DNA from: Diadophis punctatus similis | Taxonomy: Eukaryota; Chordata; Lepidosauria; Squamata; Dipsadidae | Direction: 5' to 3' | NCBI GenBank assembly: GCA_023053685.1 | Contig: JALIGW010000004.1 | Location: forward strand, 81,199,398-81,263,397 | DNA: 64,000 bases | Shown: positions 55,446 through 64,000 of the stretch, piece after piece | Layout: every line of letters begins with the position of its first letter | How positions within the stretch are numbered: the stretch's first letter is position 1 | The notes under the pieces: generated by a model | Told to the model about the DNA's origin: nothing | The model's database searches: none | Seen by the model: the letters and a program-made list of their open reading frames with translations, nothing else | Translations under genes and position numbers: made by a program

Positions 55446-55790
55446 AATACGGTAGACAGAACCAATTTTCCCGTCTCTGACGTACCGGTAGCTAAATTGT
55501 TCCTGGTCAATTCCCAATTATTTCTATAATATTCTGAATACCCCACAAATAAGGATCTTCCCCCTATATACACCTCTCCCTATTAGAGTGACAGCTGGTC
55601 ACTATGCCAACTTCCCATATGAAGATCAAGCATCTATTTGCTAAAAACATAGAGGATGGGCCCACTTCACACAACCTTTTAAAGTGCCCACAGTGGGTTC
55701 TCATTGGCAATCAGAGATAACAAACCTGCTTTTGCATTTGATAAACTCCACTCATGACAAAGAATACACTATACACTATGTATTGTGTAC
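55446..55790. other. Intronic unique sequence, nothing recognised
   Basis: No feature recognised. Confidence 0.45.
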
Positions 55791-55794
55791 TGCG

Positions 55795-56062
55795 TTGTAT
55801 CTCTGTTAATGACATGGTTGTTAAACGAACCTGGCTTCCCCTATTGACTTCGTTTGTCAGAAAGTCACAAAAAGGGGATCACATGATCCCGGGACATTAC
55901 AACTGTCACAAATATGAGTCAGTTGCCAAGCATCTGAATTTTGATCATGTGACCATGGGGAACGTTTCAAATGTGAAAAAATGGTCATAAATCACTTTTT
56001 TTCACCGCCGTTGTAACTTAGAACAGTCACTAAATGAACTGTTGTGAGTCAAGGACCACCTG
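55795..56062. mobile_element. TACAGG-family TIR MITE, left-truncated
   Basis: 'gacatggttgttaaacgaac' to 'gagtcaaggaccacctgca'. Confidence 0.75.
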
Positions 56063-56424
56063 CAATGAAGAATGCTGGGAATTGTAGTCCTGCAACTTCT
56101 ATTGATTCTCCTACAGCAAAAATGCTGTGATCTGTTTCTTAAAAACAGTCTTCCCAGGATTCTGGTTAGAAAACCTCAAAGTGATATAACAGGAATTCAG
56201 TTTGTTCAGAATCTATGGAAGTAGCAGTGAATGGATGAATGAATTGATTTGGCTTGATATTTTTCACATGGTTATTAATTCTCGATCGGCCACTGAATGA
56301 CTCCGGAAACAGACCTATCAATCGTTGTGTCATGCAGACCGCATGTCAATCAACTTTGAAATAAATCTTAAACATCATTTTTCCCTCTAAGTATTTGAAA
56401 TATTAATTAGCTAAACAGTCTTAC

Positions 56425-56494
56425 ATTTTTGTATTCTTTGATGTTCTTATATAGATCCGTGCCAGGAACATTACCGAGTTTACCCCAGGAAGGA
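56425..56494 (-). CDS. SLC26A4: SLC26A4 exon: linker to STAS domain
   Basis: This 70-base exon encodes PSWGKLGNVPGTDLYKNIKE, then YKN. Acceptor TCAG|TCCTTC and donor AAAT|GTAAGA frame it. It corresponds to human [20 protein letters not shown] and links the last membrane helix to the STAS domain. Confidence 0.94.
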
Positions 56495-56564
56495 CTGACA
56501 AAACAAAATAAAATATTGATCAGGATAAAGATTTAAAAATTAAACAAATGTAACATACAGAACA

Positions 56565-56705
56565 GAATTTGTTGCAAGCAATGGTTGTGAGGAATACTCA
56601 AAATTTGTTGCAAGGAACGGTAATTGCCGGTAATATACAAAATTTGTTTCAAGCAACGGCTGCGAGGAATACACAAAATCTGTTGCAAGCAATGGTAGCT
56701 GAGCC
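56565..56705. repeat. Tandem repeat, period about 38 bp, four units
   Basis: Units of the form 'aaatttgttgcaagcaacgg(t/c)' plus 'gaggaatacaca', each diverged by several bases. Lies next to a pendrin exon. Confidence 0.75.
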
Positions 56706-56736
56706 ATAACTGATAACCTAACTTGTCAAATGCACA

Positions 56737-57064
56737 AAGTCCTCGACTTACGACCACAATTGGGAGCAGAATTTCCATTGCTAAGCAAGATGGTTGTTAA
56801 ATGAGTCACAGCCTGTTTTGCAACCATTTTTTTGTCCTGGTTGTTAAGTGAATGATTGCAGTTAAGTGTATCGAGCCATCATTAAGCGAATCAGGCTTCT
56901 CCCATTGATTTTGCTTTTCAGAAGACCTCTGGCAAGGTCACAAGTAGCGATCACATGACCCCAGGATGCTGCCACCAGTTGCCAAGTGCCCAAATTTCGA
57001 TCATATGACCATGGGGATGTGGCAACAATCATAAGTGCAAGGATCGGTTATATGTCATTTTTTT
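56737..57064. mobile_element. TACAGG-family TIR MITE, left part
   Basis: 'aaagtcctcgacttacgacc' to 'ggttatatgtcattttttta'; the missing right end resumes at about 57948-58005, after an inserted LTR-like element. Confidence 0.75.
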
Positions 57065-57716
57065 AATGTCTCCCTTGGACAACTCCTCCGACTTTTCCTC
57101 AGAGGCCAGCTCGAGGGAGGATGGACTCATTCCTGGCACATCAGGAACAGGGTTAATGAATGACTCTGAACTGCCGGCAGAAAAAGATTTACAGGAGGCT
57201 TCGGCTGGGGACAGCTTGCAGGTCAGTGAAGAGGAGGAGGAGGAACTGCCCTCTGTGGCGGATCCGAGAGCACGCAGAGAAAAGACAAGAGCAAAGGAGA
57301 TCTACCAGATTACTCGAGAGAAGGCCCCGCCCGTCTTGATGGGCTGCACCGGAAAGCTATTTATCATAGTAGGCAGAGGGAGGCGTTGCTGGGAACAACG
57401 TGTTTGAGTTCTACCAGTGTGTGTTTGTTTCTTGTGTTTCCTGCTTGACTTTGTGTCTTGGAGACTCTGAACTTCTCTTGCTGAGTGAGCTCTTGTGGGT
57501 ATATTTCAGTTTGGTCTGGTGGATCTAAGTTTCCTTGGTGGGCTTATTTGTTGGAGCAACTTTCCATTGTTTTATGAACTATCGGCCATTGCCTTGAGGA
57601 CTAGTCTTGCCCTGTTTGTGGCTGGATTTATTTGGGACTTTTCTGAGGCTGGGAGAAGGGAATTGCTGGGGAACATTAATAAAGCCTCTAAAATACACTT
57701 TTCTATGTGTGTGAGT
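57065..57716 (+). mobile_element. LTR-like element inserted in a MITE
   Basis: A GC-rich 5' part (with an acidic chance frame at 57066-57407), 'gtgtttgtttcttgtgtttc', and AATAAAGCCTCTAAAATACA near the end. Resembles snake Gypsy-type LTRs; family not proven. Confidence 0.45.
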
Positions 57717-57926
57717 CAGGGGTGAAATCCTGCTGGTTCGGCCGGGCCAGTCATTCGGCGTAGAGCCGATGGAACTGGCGGCGATCGCAGCGCGGGGCTT
57801 CTCCCGCCCGCTTCCCCCGCCCGGCTGGACGCCACCATTCGGGTTATTTTGTCCTCGACCGCCGCCAGTTCCATCGGCTCTACGCCGAACGACTGGCCTG
57901 GCCGAACCGGCAGGATTTCATCGCTG
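57717..57926. mobile_element. GC-rich hAT MITE, TSD
   Basis: CAGGGGTGAAATCCTGCTGG ... CAGGATTTCATCGCTG. TSD GTGTGAGT/GTGTGAAT at 57709-57716 and 57927-57934. A long internal palindrome lies around 57742-57912. Confidence 0.87.
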
Positions 57927-57947
57927 GTGTGAATGAGTGGGGCAGCA

Positions 57948-58005
57948 CACGCTGTAACTTCGAACGGTTGCTAAATGTCTGCTTGTAAGCCGAGAACAAT
58001 CGGTA
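57948..58005. mobile_element. TACAGG-family MITE, right part
   Basis: 'gctgtaacttcgaacggttg' and 'taagccgagaacaatcgg', continuing the copy at 56737-57064. Confidence 0.6.
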
Positions 58006-58127
58006 ACAGCAAAAGCAATGGCAGCTCTTTATAGCACTTCATGCTTGAAAAAACCCTCCGTCTATGGAGGGATTTGCATTCATTTTCCTGTCTTGGGTGC
58101 GAAATTCTTTTTTTAAGATTATACTCA

Positions 58128-58235
<108 letters not shown>

Positions 58236-58283
58236 CTAGAAAAGAAATAGATGGAGATGTTAAATCACCCACTAGGCATTACA

Positions 58284-58837
58284 GTACAGGTAGTCCTCGA
58301 CTTACGACAGTTTGCTTAGTGACCGTTCAAAGTTACAACGGCACAGAAAAAAGTGATTTATGATCGCTTTTCACACTTTGTAGCATCCCCATGATCATGC
58401 TGTGGCCTAGAGGTGGAGCTCTTGCCTCACAATCAGGAGGTTGTGAGTTCGATCCTAGGTAGAGGCAGATGTAGGGTCTCCTGCTTGGGCAGGGGGTTGG
58501 ACTAGATGACCTGCAAGATCCCTTCCAACTCTGTTAATCTGTTAAAAGGTCTTTGGTTGGCCATCATGATCTAATGTGATCAAAATCCAGATGCTTGGCA
58601 ACTGGCTCGTATTTATGACGGTCGTAGTATCCTGGGGTCATGTGATAACTCTTTGCGACCTTCTGACAAGCAAAGTCAATGGGGAAGCCAGATTCACTAA
58701 CTTATCAACTGCAGTGATTCACTTAACAACTGTGGCAAGAAAGGTCGCAAAATGGGGCAAAGCTCACTTAACAAATGTCTCACTTAACAACATAAATTTT
58801 GGGTTCAATTGTAGTCATAAGTCAAGGACTACCTGTA
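58284..58837. mobile_element. TACAGG-family TIR MITE with nested SINE
   Basis: TACAGGTAGTCCTCGACTTA ... AAGGACTACCTGTA; interrupted at about 58399-58556. Confidence 0.85.
58399..58556 (+). mobile_element. tRNA/CR1 chimeric SINE nested in MITE
   Basis: GCTGTGGCCTAGAGGTGGAG head, GTTCGATCC B-box, CR1 tail ending 'ctgttaatctgttaaaa'. Confidence 0.82.
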
Positions 58838-58849
58838 TATGGTCTAGTC

Positions 58850-59189
58850 CAGGGGTCAGCAACCTTAAACACTCAGAGAGCCATTTGAACCTGTTTTCCA
58901 CAGAAAAGAAAACACCGGGAGCCACAAAACCCTTCCCGTGCCTGACTATTTCCTGAGCGGCCACAGAACTAGCATATGTAGTTGAATTAAACGTTCTGTT
59001 TTCTTCTGAAACTTTTCTTTTTTTGGATTTATCCATGGTTGGCCTAACGGGGGTCGTAAAGCTCAATAAATTGTGTGCCGGAGGGTATCACACATTGGCG
59101 GTTTCGACGCATATTTTGAGCGACGGGAGCCGCAGCAGAGGGATGAAAGAGCCACATGCGGCTCCAGAGCCACGGGTTGCTGACCCCTG
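58850..59189. mobile_element. hAT MITE (CAGGGGTCAGCAACC), TSD
   Basis: CAGGGGTCAGCAACC ... GGTTGCTGACCCCTG with TSD GTCTAGTC/GTCTAGTT at 58842-58849 and 59190-59197. Confidence 0.9.
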
Positions 59190-59197
59190 GTCTAGTT

Positions 59198-59763
59198 CTA
59201 CCTGAGTTGATAAACTTCTGTCTTACCCTCATATTTATTTAAACCTATTTTCTGGAATGAGAAGAGGTTTAACACTGCCCCATAGCGGTTGAAGAGTGGC
59301 TGACCAATATGGATCCAATGGGGCCAGGTTAGAAAGTTAGAAAGTTCACGCCGGAGGATACACACAAGCTTTGCACCTTCCTTCTGTCTATTAGAAGAAA
59401 GGACTGTATCCTTATTTTCTTCCTAACGTGCTAGTCTGCTGTAGACAGAATTTATACATTTTTCTGCAGCCATCCTCTTGAGAGTATGATAAATGTTATT
59501 GAAACTTCCTCAGTAGAAACATACCTACGTAGGAAGGCTGTTACACAAAAGTGAAATTAGTTAGAGAGAGTTATTGGTGACATAACACAATCATCCTTGA
59601 GTGTAGGACAAAGAATGGCAGAAACTGGGGGCGGAGTCAAAAGAGGAATCAGCCTAGAATCCTTAAGTAGCCACAAGTGAACTAAGTCCAGCCTCCCTTT
59701 AATTCTGTGGCTCCTTAGCTAACTCCTAGCAAATTCACAACTCCAAGTTGGGAAGATTCCTCC
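59198..59763. other. Intronic unique sequence, nothing recognised
   Basis: SLC26A4 intron; no repeat or exon recognised. Confidence 0.5.
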
Positions 59764-59771
59764 TTATAGGC

Positions 59772-60204
59772 CAGTGATGGCGAACCTATGGCACGCATGC
59801 CACAGGTGGCACGCGGAGCCATATCTGCCGGCACGCGAGCCATTGCCCTAGCTCAGCTCCAGCGTGCATGTGCACACCAGCCAGCTGATTTTCGGCTTGT
59901 GCGGAGGCTCTGGGAGGGCATTTTAGGTTTCCGGAGGGCCTCCAAGGGGGCGGGGGGCGTTTTCGCCCTCCCCAGGCTCCAGGGAAGCCTCTGGAGCCTG
60001 GGGAGGGCGAAAAATGGGCCTACCAGGCCCACCGGAAGTCAGGAAATGGGCCGTTTCCAGCCTCCAGAGGGCCTCTGTGGGGGCAGGGGAGGCCGTTTTC
60101 GTCCTCCCCAGGCATTGAATTATGGGTGTGGGCACTCGCAATTGCGTGATAGCGTGCGTGCATGCGCTTTCGGCACCCGAGGGAAAAAAGGTTCGCCATC
60201 ACTG
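59772..60204. mobile_element. hAT MITE (CAGTGATGGCGAACC), perfect TSD
   Basis: CAGTGATGGCGAACC ... GGTTCGCCATCACTG. TSD TTATAGGC at 59764-59771 and 60205-60212. Same family as 26964 and 17199. Confidence 0.92.
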
Positions 60205-60486
60205 TTATAGGCCCTTTAACTATAAATCAGTTTAATTTGACCTTCAGTGTGGGCCTGGTTTTTATTGCCTGACATGGAGATCTTCAATGGTCAGAAATTC
60301 ACTGGAATAACCAAGAAGCTCTTGGTTTTTGTTTTTTGTTTTGTTTATTTCTTCTCCCAGTGACACGAGATTCTCAGTGAAGGATTAATCATTAAATGAA
60401 ACGAAAGGCGGCTGCTTAAATAGAGAAGAGATGAATTCAAGTGTGACCAGTAACTCTCAGTTCTTTCGGAAGAAAATGGAACTCAC

Positions 60487-60582
60487 AGCGTCTGCTTTGC
60501 TCTGCCTCCACAAACGAGGTACATCGCAAACTTGCATAAACATCCCTTTTAGGTTCGCAATGACCACAGCTGCCAAAACAGA
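60487..60582 (-). CDS. SLC26A4: SLC26A4 exon: [17 protein letters not shown]...
   Basis: This 96-base exon, phase 0, encodes 32 residues ([32 protein letters not shown]). Acceptor GTAG|TCTGTT and donor CGCT|GTGAGT frame it. It is nearly identical to human pendrin and covers a membrane span and the following loop. Confidence 0.96.
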
Positions 60583-60658
60583 CTACAAAGAGAGGAGAAA
60601 GAAACATTAGTAGGGTTTTTTTAAAAGTCAAAATCCATTTGAGAGATTCCAAAGAAGA

Positions 60659-61028
60659 TACAGGTAGTTTTCGACTTACAACAATTCATTTAGTGACCGT
60701 TCAAAGTTACAAAGGCACTTTATGACCATTTTTCACGCTTACAACCTTTCCAGCATCATGTGATCAAAAGTCAGATGCTTGGCAACGGGTTCGTACTTAC
60801 GACGGTTGACGTGTCCCGAGGTCACGTGATCCCCTTTTGCAACAATCAAAGTCAATGGGGAAGCCAGTTTCACTTAGCAACCGGGTTAATAATTTATCAA
60901 CTGCAGTGATTCACTTAACAACGGTGGCAAGAAAGGTCATAAAATGGGGCAAAACTCACTGAACAAAGGTCTCGCTTCGCAACAGAAATTTTGGGCTCAA
61001 TGGTGGTCGTTTGTCGAGGACTGCCTGT
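60659..61028. mobile_element. TACAGG-family TIR MITE
   Basis: TACAGGTAGTTTTCGACTTA ... GTCGAGGACTGCCTGT. Confidence 0.8.
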
Positions 61029-61142
61029 CTAAGCAGGGGTTCTTGGGGAGTGCTTAAAATGTCAAAATAAGGGTTGCATCTGTAGCCCCTTGTTTATGCC
61101 CAGGTTTCTACATTTTCTAAGAATGCCTCTGCATAGATAAAT

Positions 61143-61493
61143 TCAGGTAGTCCTCTAATGACCGCAGATGGGACCAAAATTTCAATTGCTATCGTTAAGC
61201 AACATCAACAGACTCAATTTTATCACATTTCTACCAGAGCGGTTAAGCGAATCATGCAGTTGTTAAGCAAATCCAGATTCCTCAAATGACTTCCTGAGGT
61301 TGGGGAGATCACAAATTGTGACCATGTGGCTGCAAGATGTTGTAATGGTTGTAGACGTGAATTAGTGCCTGAATTGCAGTCAGGTCAACGTGAGGTTGGT
61401 GCAGCCGTTGTAAGTTGTAAACCACCTTTTCCGAGGCTGTTGTAACTTTGAACCATTGTTAAAGGAATGGTTGAAAATTGAGGATTGCCTATA
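61143..61493. mobile_element. TACAGG-family TIR MITE, diverged
   Basis: 'attcaggtagtcctctaatg' to 'aaaattgaggattgcctata'. Confidence 0.65.
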
Positions 61494-61591
61494 GAGTTAC
61501 AAGTCTGTACAGATTCTCAGTCATCCAGGTCATGGTTGTCACAAAGGTGCTTTTTCAGGAAGCAACTTGACTTTCTGGTTTTTTCTTGGAA

Positions 61592-61627
61592 GACGTTTCG
61601 CTTCTCATCCAAGATGAGCTTCTTCAG
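61592..61627 (-). ncRNA. Hammerhead-like core, class B, altered stem
   Basis: CTGAAGA and GAAACGTC are intact. A small insertion changes the stem, which can re-pair as CTCATC/GATGAG. Confidence 0.5.
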
Positions 61628-61972
61628 CTCTGACAGGATAGTGGGGAATGGAAGGATTTATACTCCTTGCAGACAGCTGGTCATTTGCATCTTTTCAGAG
61701 GGTCGTTGAGGCCACTTGGAGGTTTATCTGTGTCCTCAGGGTCACCTGAGTAGTGCTAATGGTTCCTGTGGTCTGCAATTTTTCCTCTGGAAATCCATTC
61801 CTACTCCCACACCATTCCAAGGGTGTTCATCCCAAACTGTATAGCTAAAAGTCTGGTGACCCTGAGGACACAGGTAAACCTCCAAGTGCTTCAACGACCC
61901 TCTAAAAGGATGCAAATGACCAGCTGTCTGCAAGGAATATAAATCCTTCAGTTCCCCACTATCCTGTCAGAG

Positions 61973-62006
61973 CTGAAGAAGCTTCTTGGATGAGAAGCGA
62001 AACGTC
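61973..62006 (+). ncRNA. Hammerhead ribozyme-like core, class B
   Basis: CTGAAGA, stem GCTTCT/AGAAGC, GAAACGTC; intact. Confidence 0.6.
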
Positions 62007-62230
62007 TTCGAAGAAAAAACCAGAAAGTCCAGTTGCCTCCTGAAAAAGCACCTTTGGGACTATAGAGCTACAGATATTCTTTTTTTTTCTTGAAGTGCTA
62101 ATTTAAGGATCCCCTTCAATTTTATTTCCACAGCAGTACCTGACCTGTGTTATTAAGAAGGGAGGGGGATTTCTGTTTACCAGGAGCACAAAACATTAAA
62201 TAAATGGTAAAATATATCAGGACAAAATAC

Positions 62231-62308
62231 CTTTTGCAGAGGTTCCAGCAGCTTCCCCAAAGCTACAATAGCAATTAATACAATAAACGCTGAGATTATA
62301 CCGGCAAC
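62231..62308 (-). CDS. SLC26A4: SLC26A4 exon: VAGIISA...LEPLQK
   Basis: This 78-base exon, phase 0, encodes a hydrophobic membrane span, [20 protein letters not shown], then LEPLQK. Acceptor TCAG|GTTGCC and donor AAAG|GTATTT frame it. Human pendrin has [20 protein letters not shown] at this point. Confidence 0.96.
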
Positions 62309-62664
62309 CTGAAAATAAAATATTTGGAATCATCAAGCAAGTAAGTTTGTTTTCAGGAATATTTATGCAAAGTGGCTACTTGAACAAGCTTAGGGAGCTA
62401 TTTTCAGTAGAGATGGTAAGTTGTCAAAATAGCATTTTGACAGAATCAGATTTTTTTAAAATTCTTGTTGTTGCCATACAAGGAAATGTGATTTCAAAAT
62501 CCTATTTTAAAACTTGATGTTTGTATGATTTATGTTGGTTGCTTATTTAGTATCCATGACTATCACTAAGTGTTGTATCTAATGTTTTATGATAAATGTA
62601 TGTTACAATGACTATGATCTACCTGACTACTACCTGACTCTGTGGTTTCTTCCCCAAACCCCAA

Positions 62665-62890
62665 AATCTTTAACCTTAGACTGACTACAGTCGACCTCAC
62701 CCCATTCCTAAGAGGTCTGTAAGGGGCGTGCATAAGCGCTCCATTGTGCCTACCGTCCCTGTCCTACTGTCCTATTGCCTAATTTAACTGTACCTACTTT
62801 GCTAATGTTTATGTTTATATCATACCTGTTATCTTGTCACATGTGTGACAAACTGTCACATGTGTGACAAACAAATAAACAAATAAAATA
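62665..62890 (+). mobile_element. LINE 3' end (same family as 40320-40950)
   Basis: 'gactacagtcgacctcaccc', 'gaggtctgtaaggggcgtgc' and a tail 'cacatgtgtgacaaacaaat'. It matches the reverse complement of 40380-40510. Confidence 0.78.
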
Positions 62891-62927
62891 ATAAAATAAA
62901 TCATGATCTATCACTATTGCTGTATGC

Positions 62928-63010
62928 ACACTGAGAGCTTGTGCACCGGAGACAAATTCCTTGTGTGTCTCATTACACTTGGCCAATATAGAATTCTATA
63001 TTGTCTTCTA
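62928..63010 (+). mobile_element. CR1/L3-like LINE 3' end
   Basis: 'cactgagagcttgtgcaccg' and 'ttccttgtgtgtctcattac' to 'tagaattctatattg'. Same terminus as 29061-29135, but here without a long microsatellite. Confidence 0.65.
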
Positions 63011-63330
63011 ACAATCCCCTTACTTTGTAAGGGCCCAAGGTTCGATTCTCCACCAATATTCTTCTTAACTACCATGACTTCCGCCTTAACTACCAACTAG
63101 CCATAAATAAATATGAAACTGATGCTCTGATCATTCAAGTCAGATGCCAAAGTCCAAATTCAGGGTTGTCCCTGCAACCTGACTTTACGGCAAAAGAATA
63201 AATTACATCAATTATTCTGTAATCTGTAAATATAATCTGTATACTGGTAATCTCTCTGTAAGGACTTCGCCTCCTTTGTGTTACGTTAAAATACGATACA
63301 ACTAGCATCAACCATTAGATGGCTTGTTCA

Positions 63331-63522
<192 letters not shown>

Positions 63523-63632
63523 CTAGAAGGTTAGAAAACGGGAATAAACAAGCAGTGTGTAAAAACCAAAACAACAACGACAACGAAGTCCTTCATCGTA
63601 CATGGAAATATTTTATTAGGCTTGGAGAAAGT

Positions 63633-63955
63633 ACAGGTAGTTCTATGCAACAGTTGATAAGTGATTCACTGCCGTTGTTAAGTGAATCACTGCCGTTGCT
63701 AAGTGAATCACAAGGTCATTAAGTGAATCTGGTTTCCCCCACTGCTTGTCAGAAGCTGGCTGGGAAGGGTGCAAATGGTGATCACGTTACCATCTGACCA
63801 TCACGTGATACATGCTGGTTGCCATGCACCTGGATTTTGATCTTATGCTGCGATGGTTGTAAGTGAGAGGACCAGTAAGAAGTCACTTTTTTCAAGGTCA
63901 CTGTGACTTCGAAGGGTCTCTAAATGAATAGTTGGGTGTCGGGGATTAAAGACTG
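63633..63955. mobile_element. TACAGG-family TIR MITE
   Basis: 'tacaggtagttctatgcaac' to 'gaatagttgggtgtcgggga'; the stretch 'gtgaatcactgccgttg' is repeated twice. Confidence 0.7.
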
Positions 63956-64000
63956 AGGTCTTCTCGTACAGCTCACATTTAGTTGCAGGAGGCCTGTGGT

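Larger units (their letters stand above)
61505..62080. mobile_element. Penelope-like element, inverted flanks with hammerhead cores
   Basis: Same structure as 34075-34620: a - strand core at 61592-61627 and a + strand core at 61973-62006, with the same internal spacer. Confidence 0.65.

Noticed and set aside
57066..57407. 113-residue acidic frame (MSPLDNSSDFSSEASS...)
   Set aside because: It lies in an LTR-like repeat with a poly(A) signal downstream. No domain is recognised and a related GC-rich piece at 29918 does not keep the frame.

Overview
This window is nuclear DNA from a squamate reptile, most likely an advanced (colubroid) snake. The lineage call rests on repeats: a Sauria SINE with its BovB-type tail, many CR1 3' ends and tRNA/CR1 SINEs, an R4/Dong-type LINE fragment, GATA and AATAG-type microsatellites (some growing directly out of LINE 3' tails), and very many hAT and TA-flanked MITEs. 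Only three protein-coding genes are supported; most other open frames are repeats or shadows.

Genes, left to right. (1) GPR22, an orphan class A GPCR, has an intact single-exon coding region on the + strand (8282-9580). A candidate upstream coding exon (2223-2285) would splice in frame to it. (2) COG5, a Golgi tethering subunit, is on the - strand. Coding exons 1-6 lie at 37769-37847, 33819-33958, 32044-32101, 23798-23852, 23638-23707 and 16185-16305. The rest of COG5 must lie left of the window, so GPR22 is nested antisense in a COG5 intron, as in mammals. (3) SLC26A4 (pendrin) is on the - strand; its last twelve coding exons run from 63522 down to the stop codon at 43978. They cover the last membrane segments and the STAS domain. 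All exon joins keep frame and have GT/AG sites.

The pendrin stop codon is only about 6.1 kb upstream of the COG5 start, on the same strand. In human, COG5 sits head-to-head with DUS4L, then BCAP29, then SLC26A4 on the opposite strand. DUS4L and BCAP29 are not visible here. A promoter-like block with a ZNF143/THAP11-type site and an RFX X-box (about 38740-38920) lies between the two genes with no gene assigned to it.

Repeats fill most of the remainder. About twenty copies of a TA-flanked MITE (ends TACAGGTAGTCCTCGACTTA) are present. At least six hAT MITE families occur, many with recognisable 8-bp target duplications and some nested; several carry a perfect NRF1-type palindrome. Penelope-like element ends carry two classes of hammerhead-ribozyme core. 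A 139-bp palindromic unit is tandemly repeated just inside COG5 intron 1. Long microsatellites include (TC)n, (CTTT)n, (ATTCT)n, (GGAAT)n, (GGAT)n, (ATCT)n, (GGA/GAA)n, (GTCT)n and (AT)n.

The most unusual material is the set of hammerhead-bearing Penelope-like fragments, the palindromic array beside COG5 exon 1, the orphan promoter-like block, and the possible N-terminal exon of GPR22.
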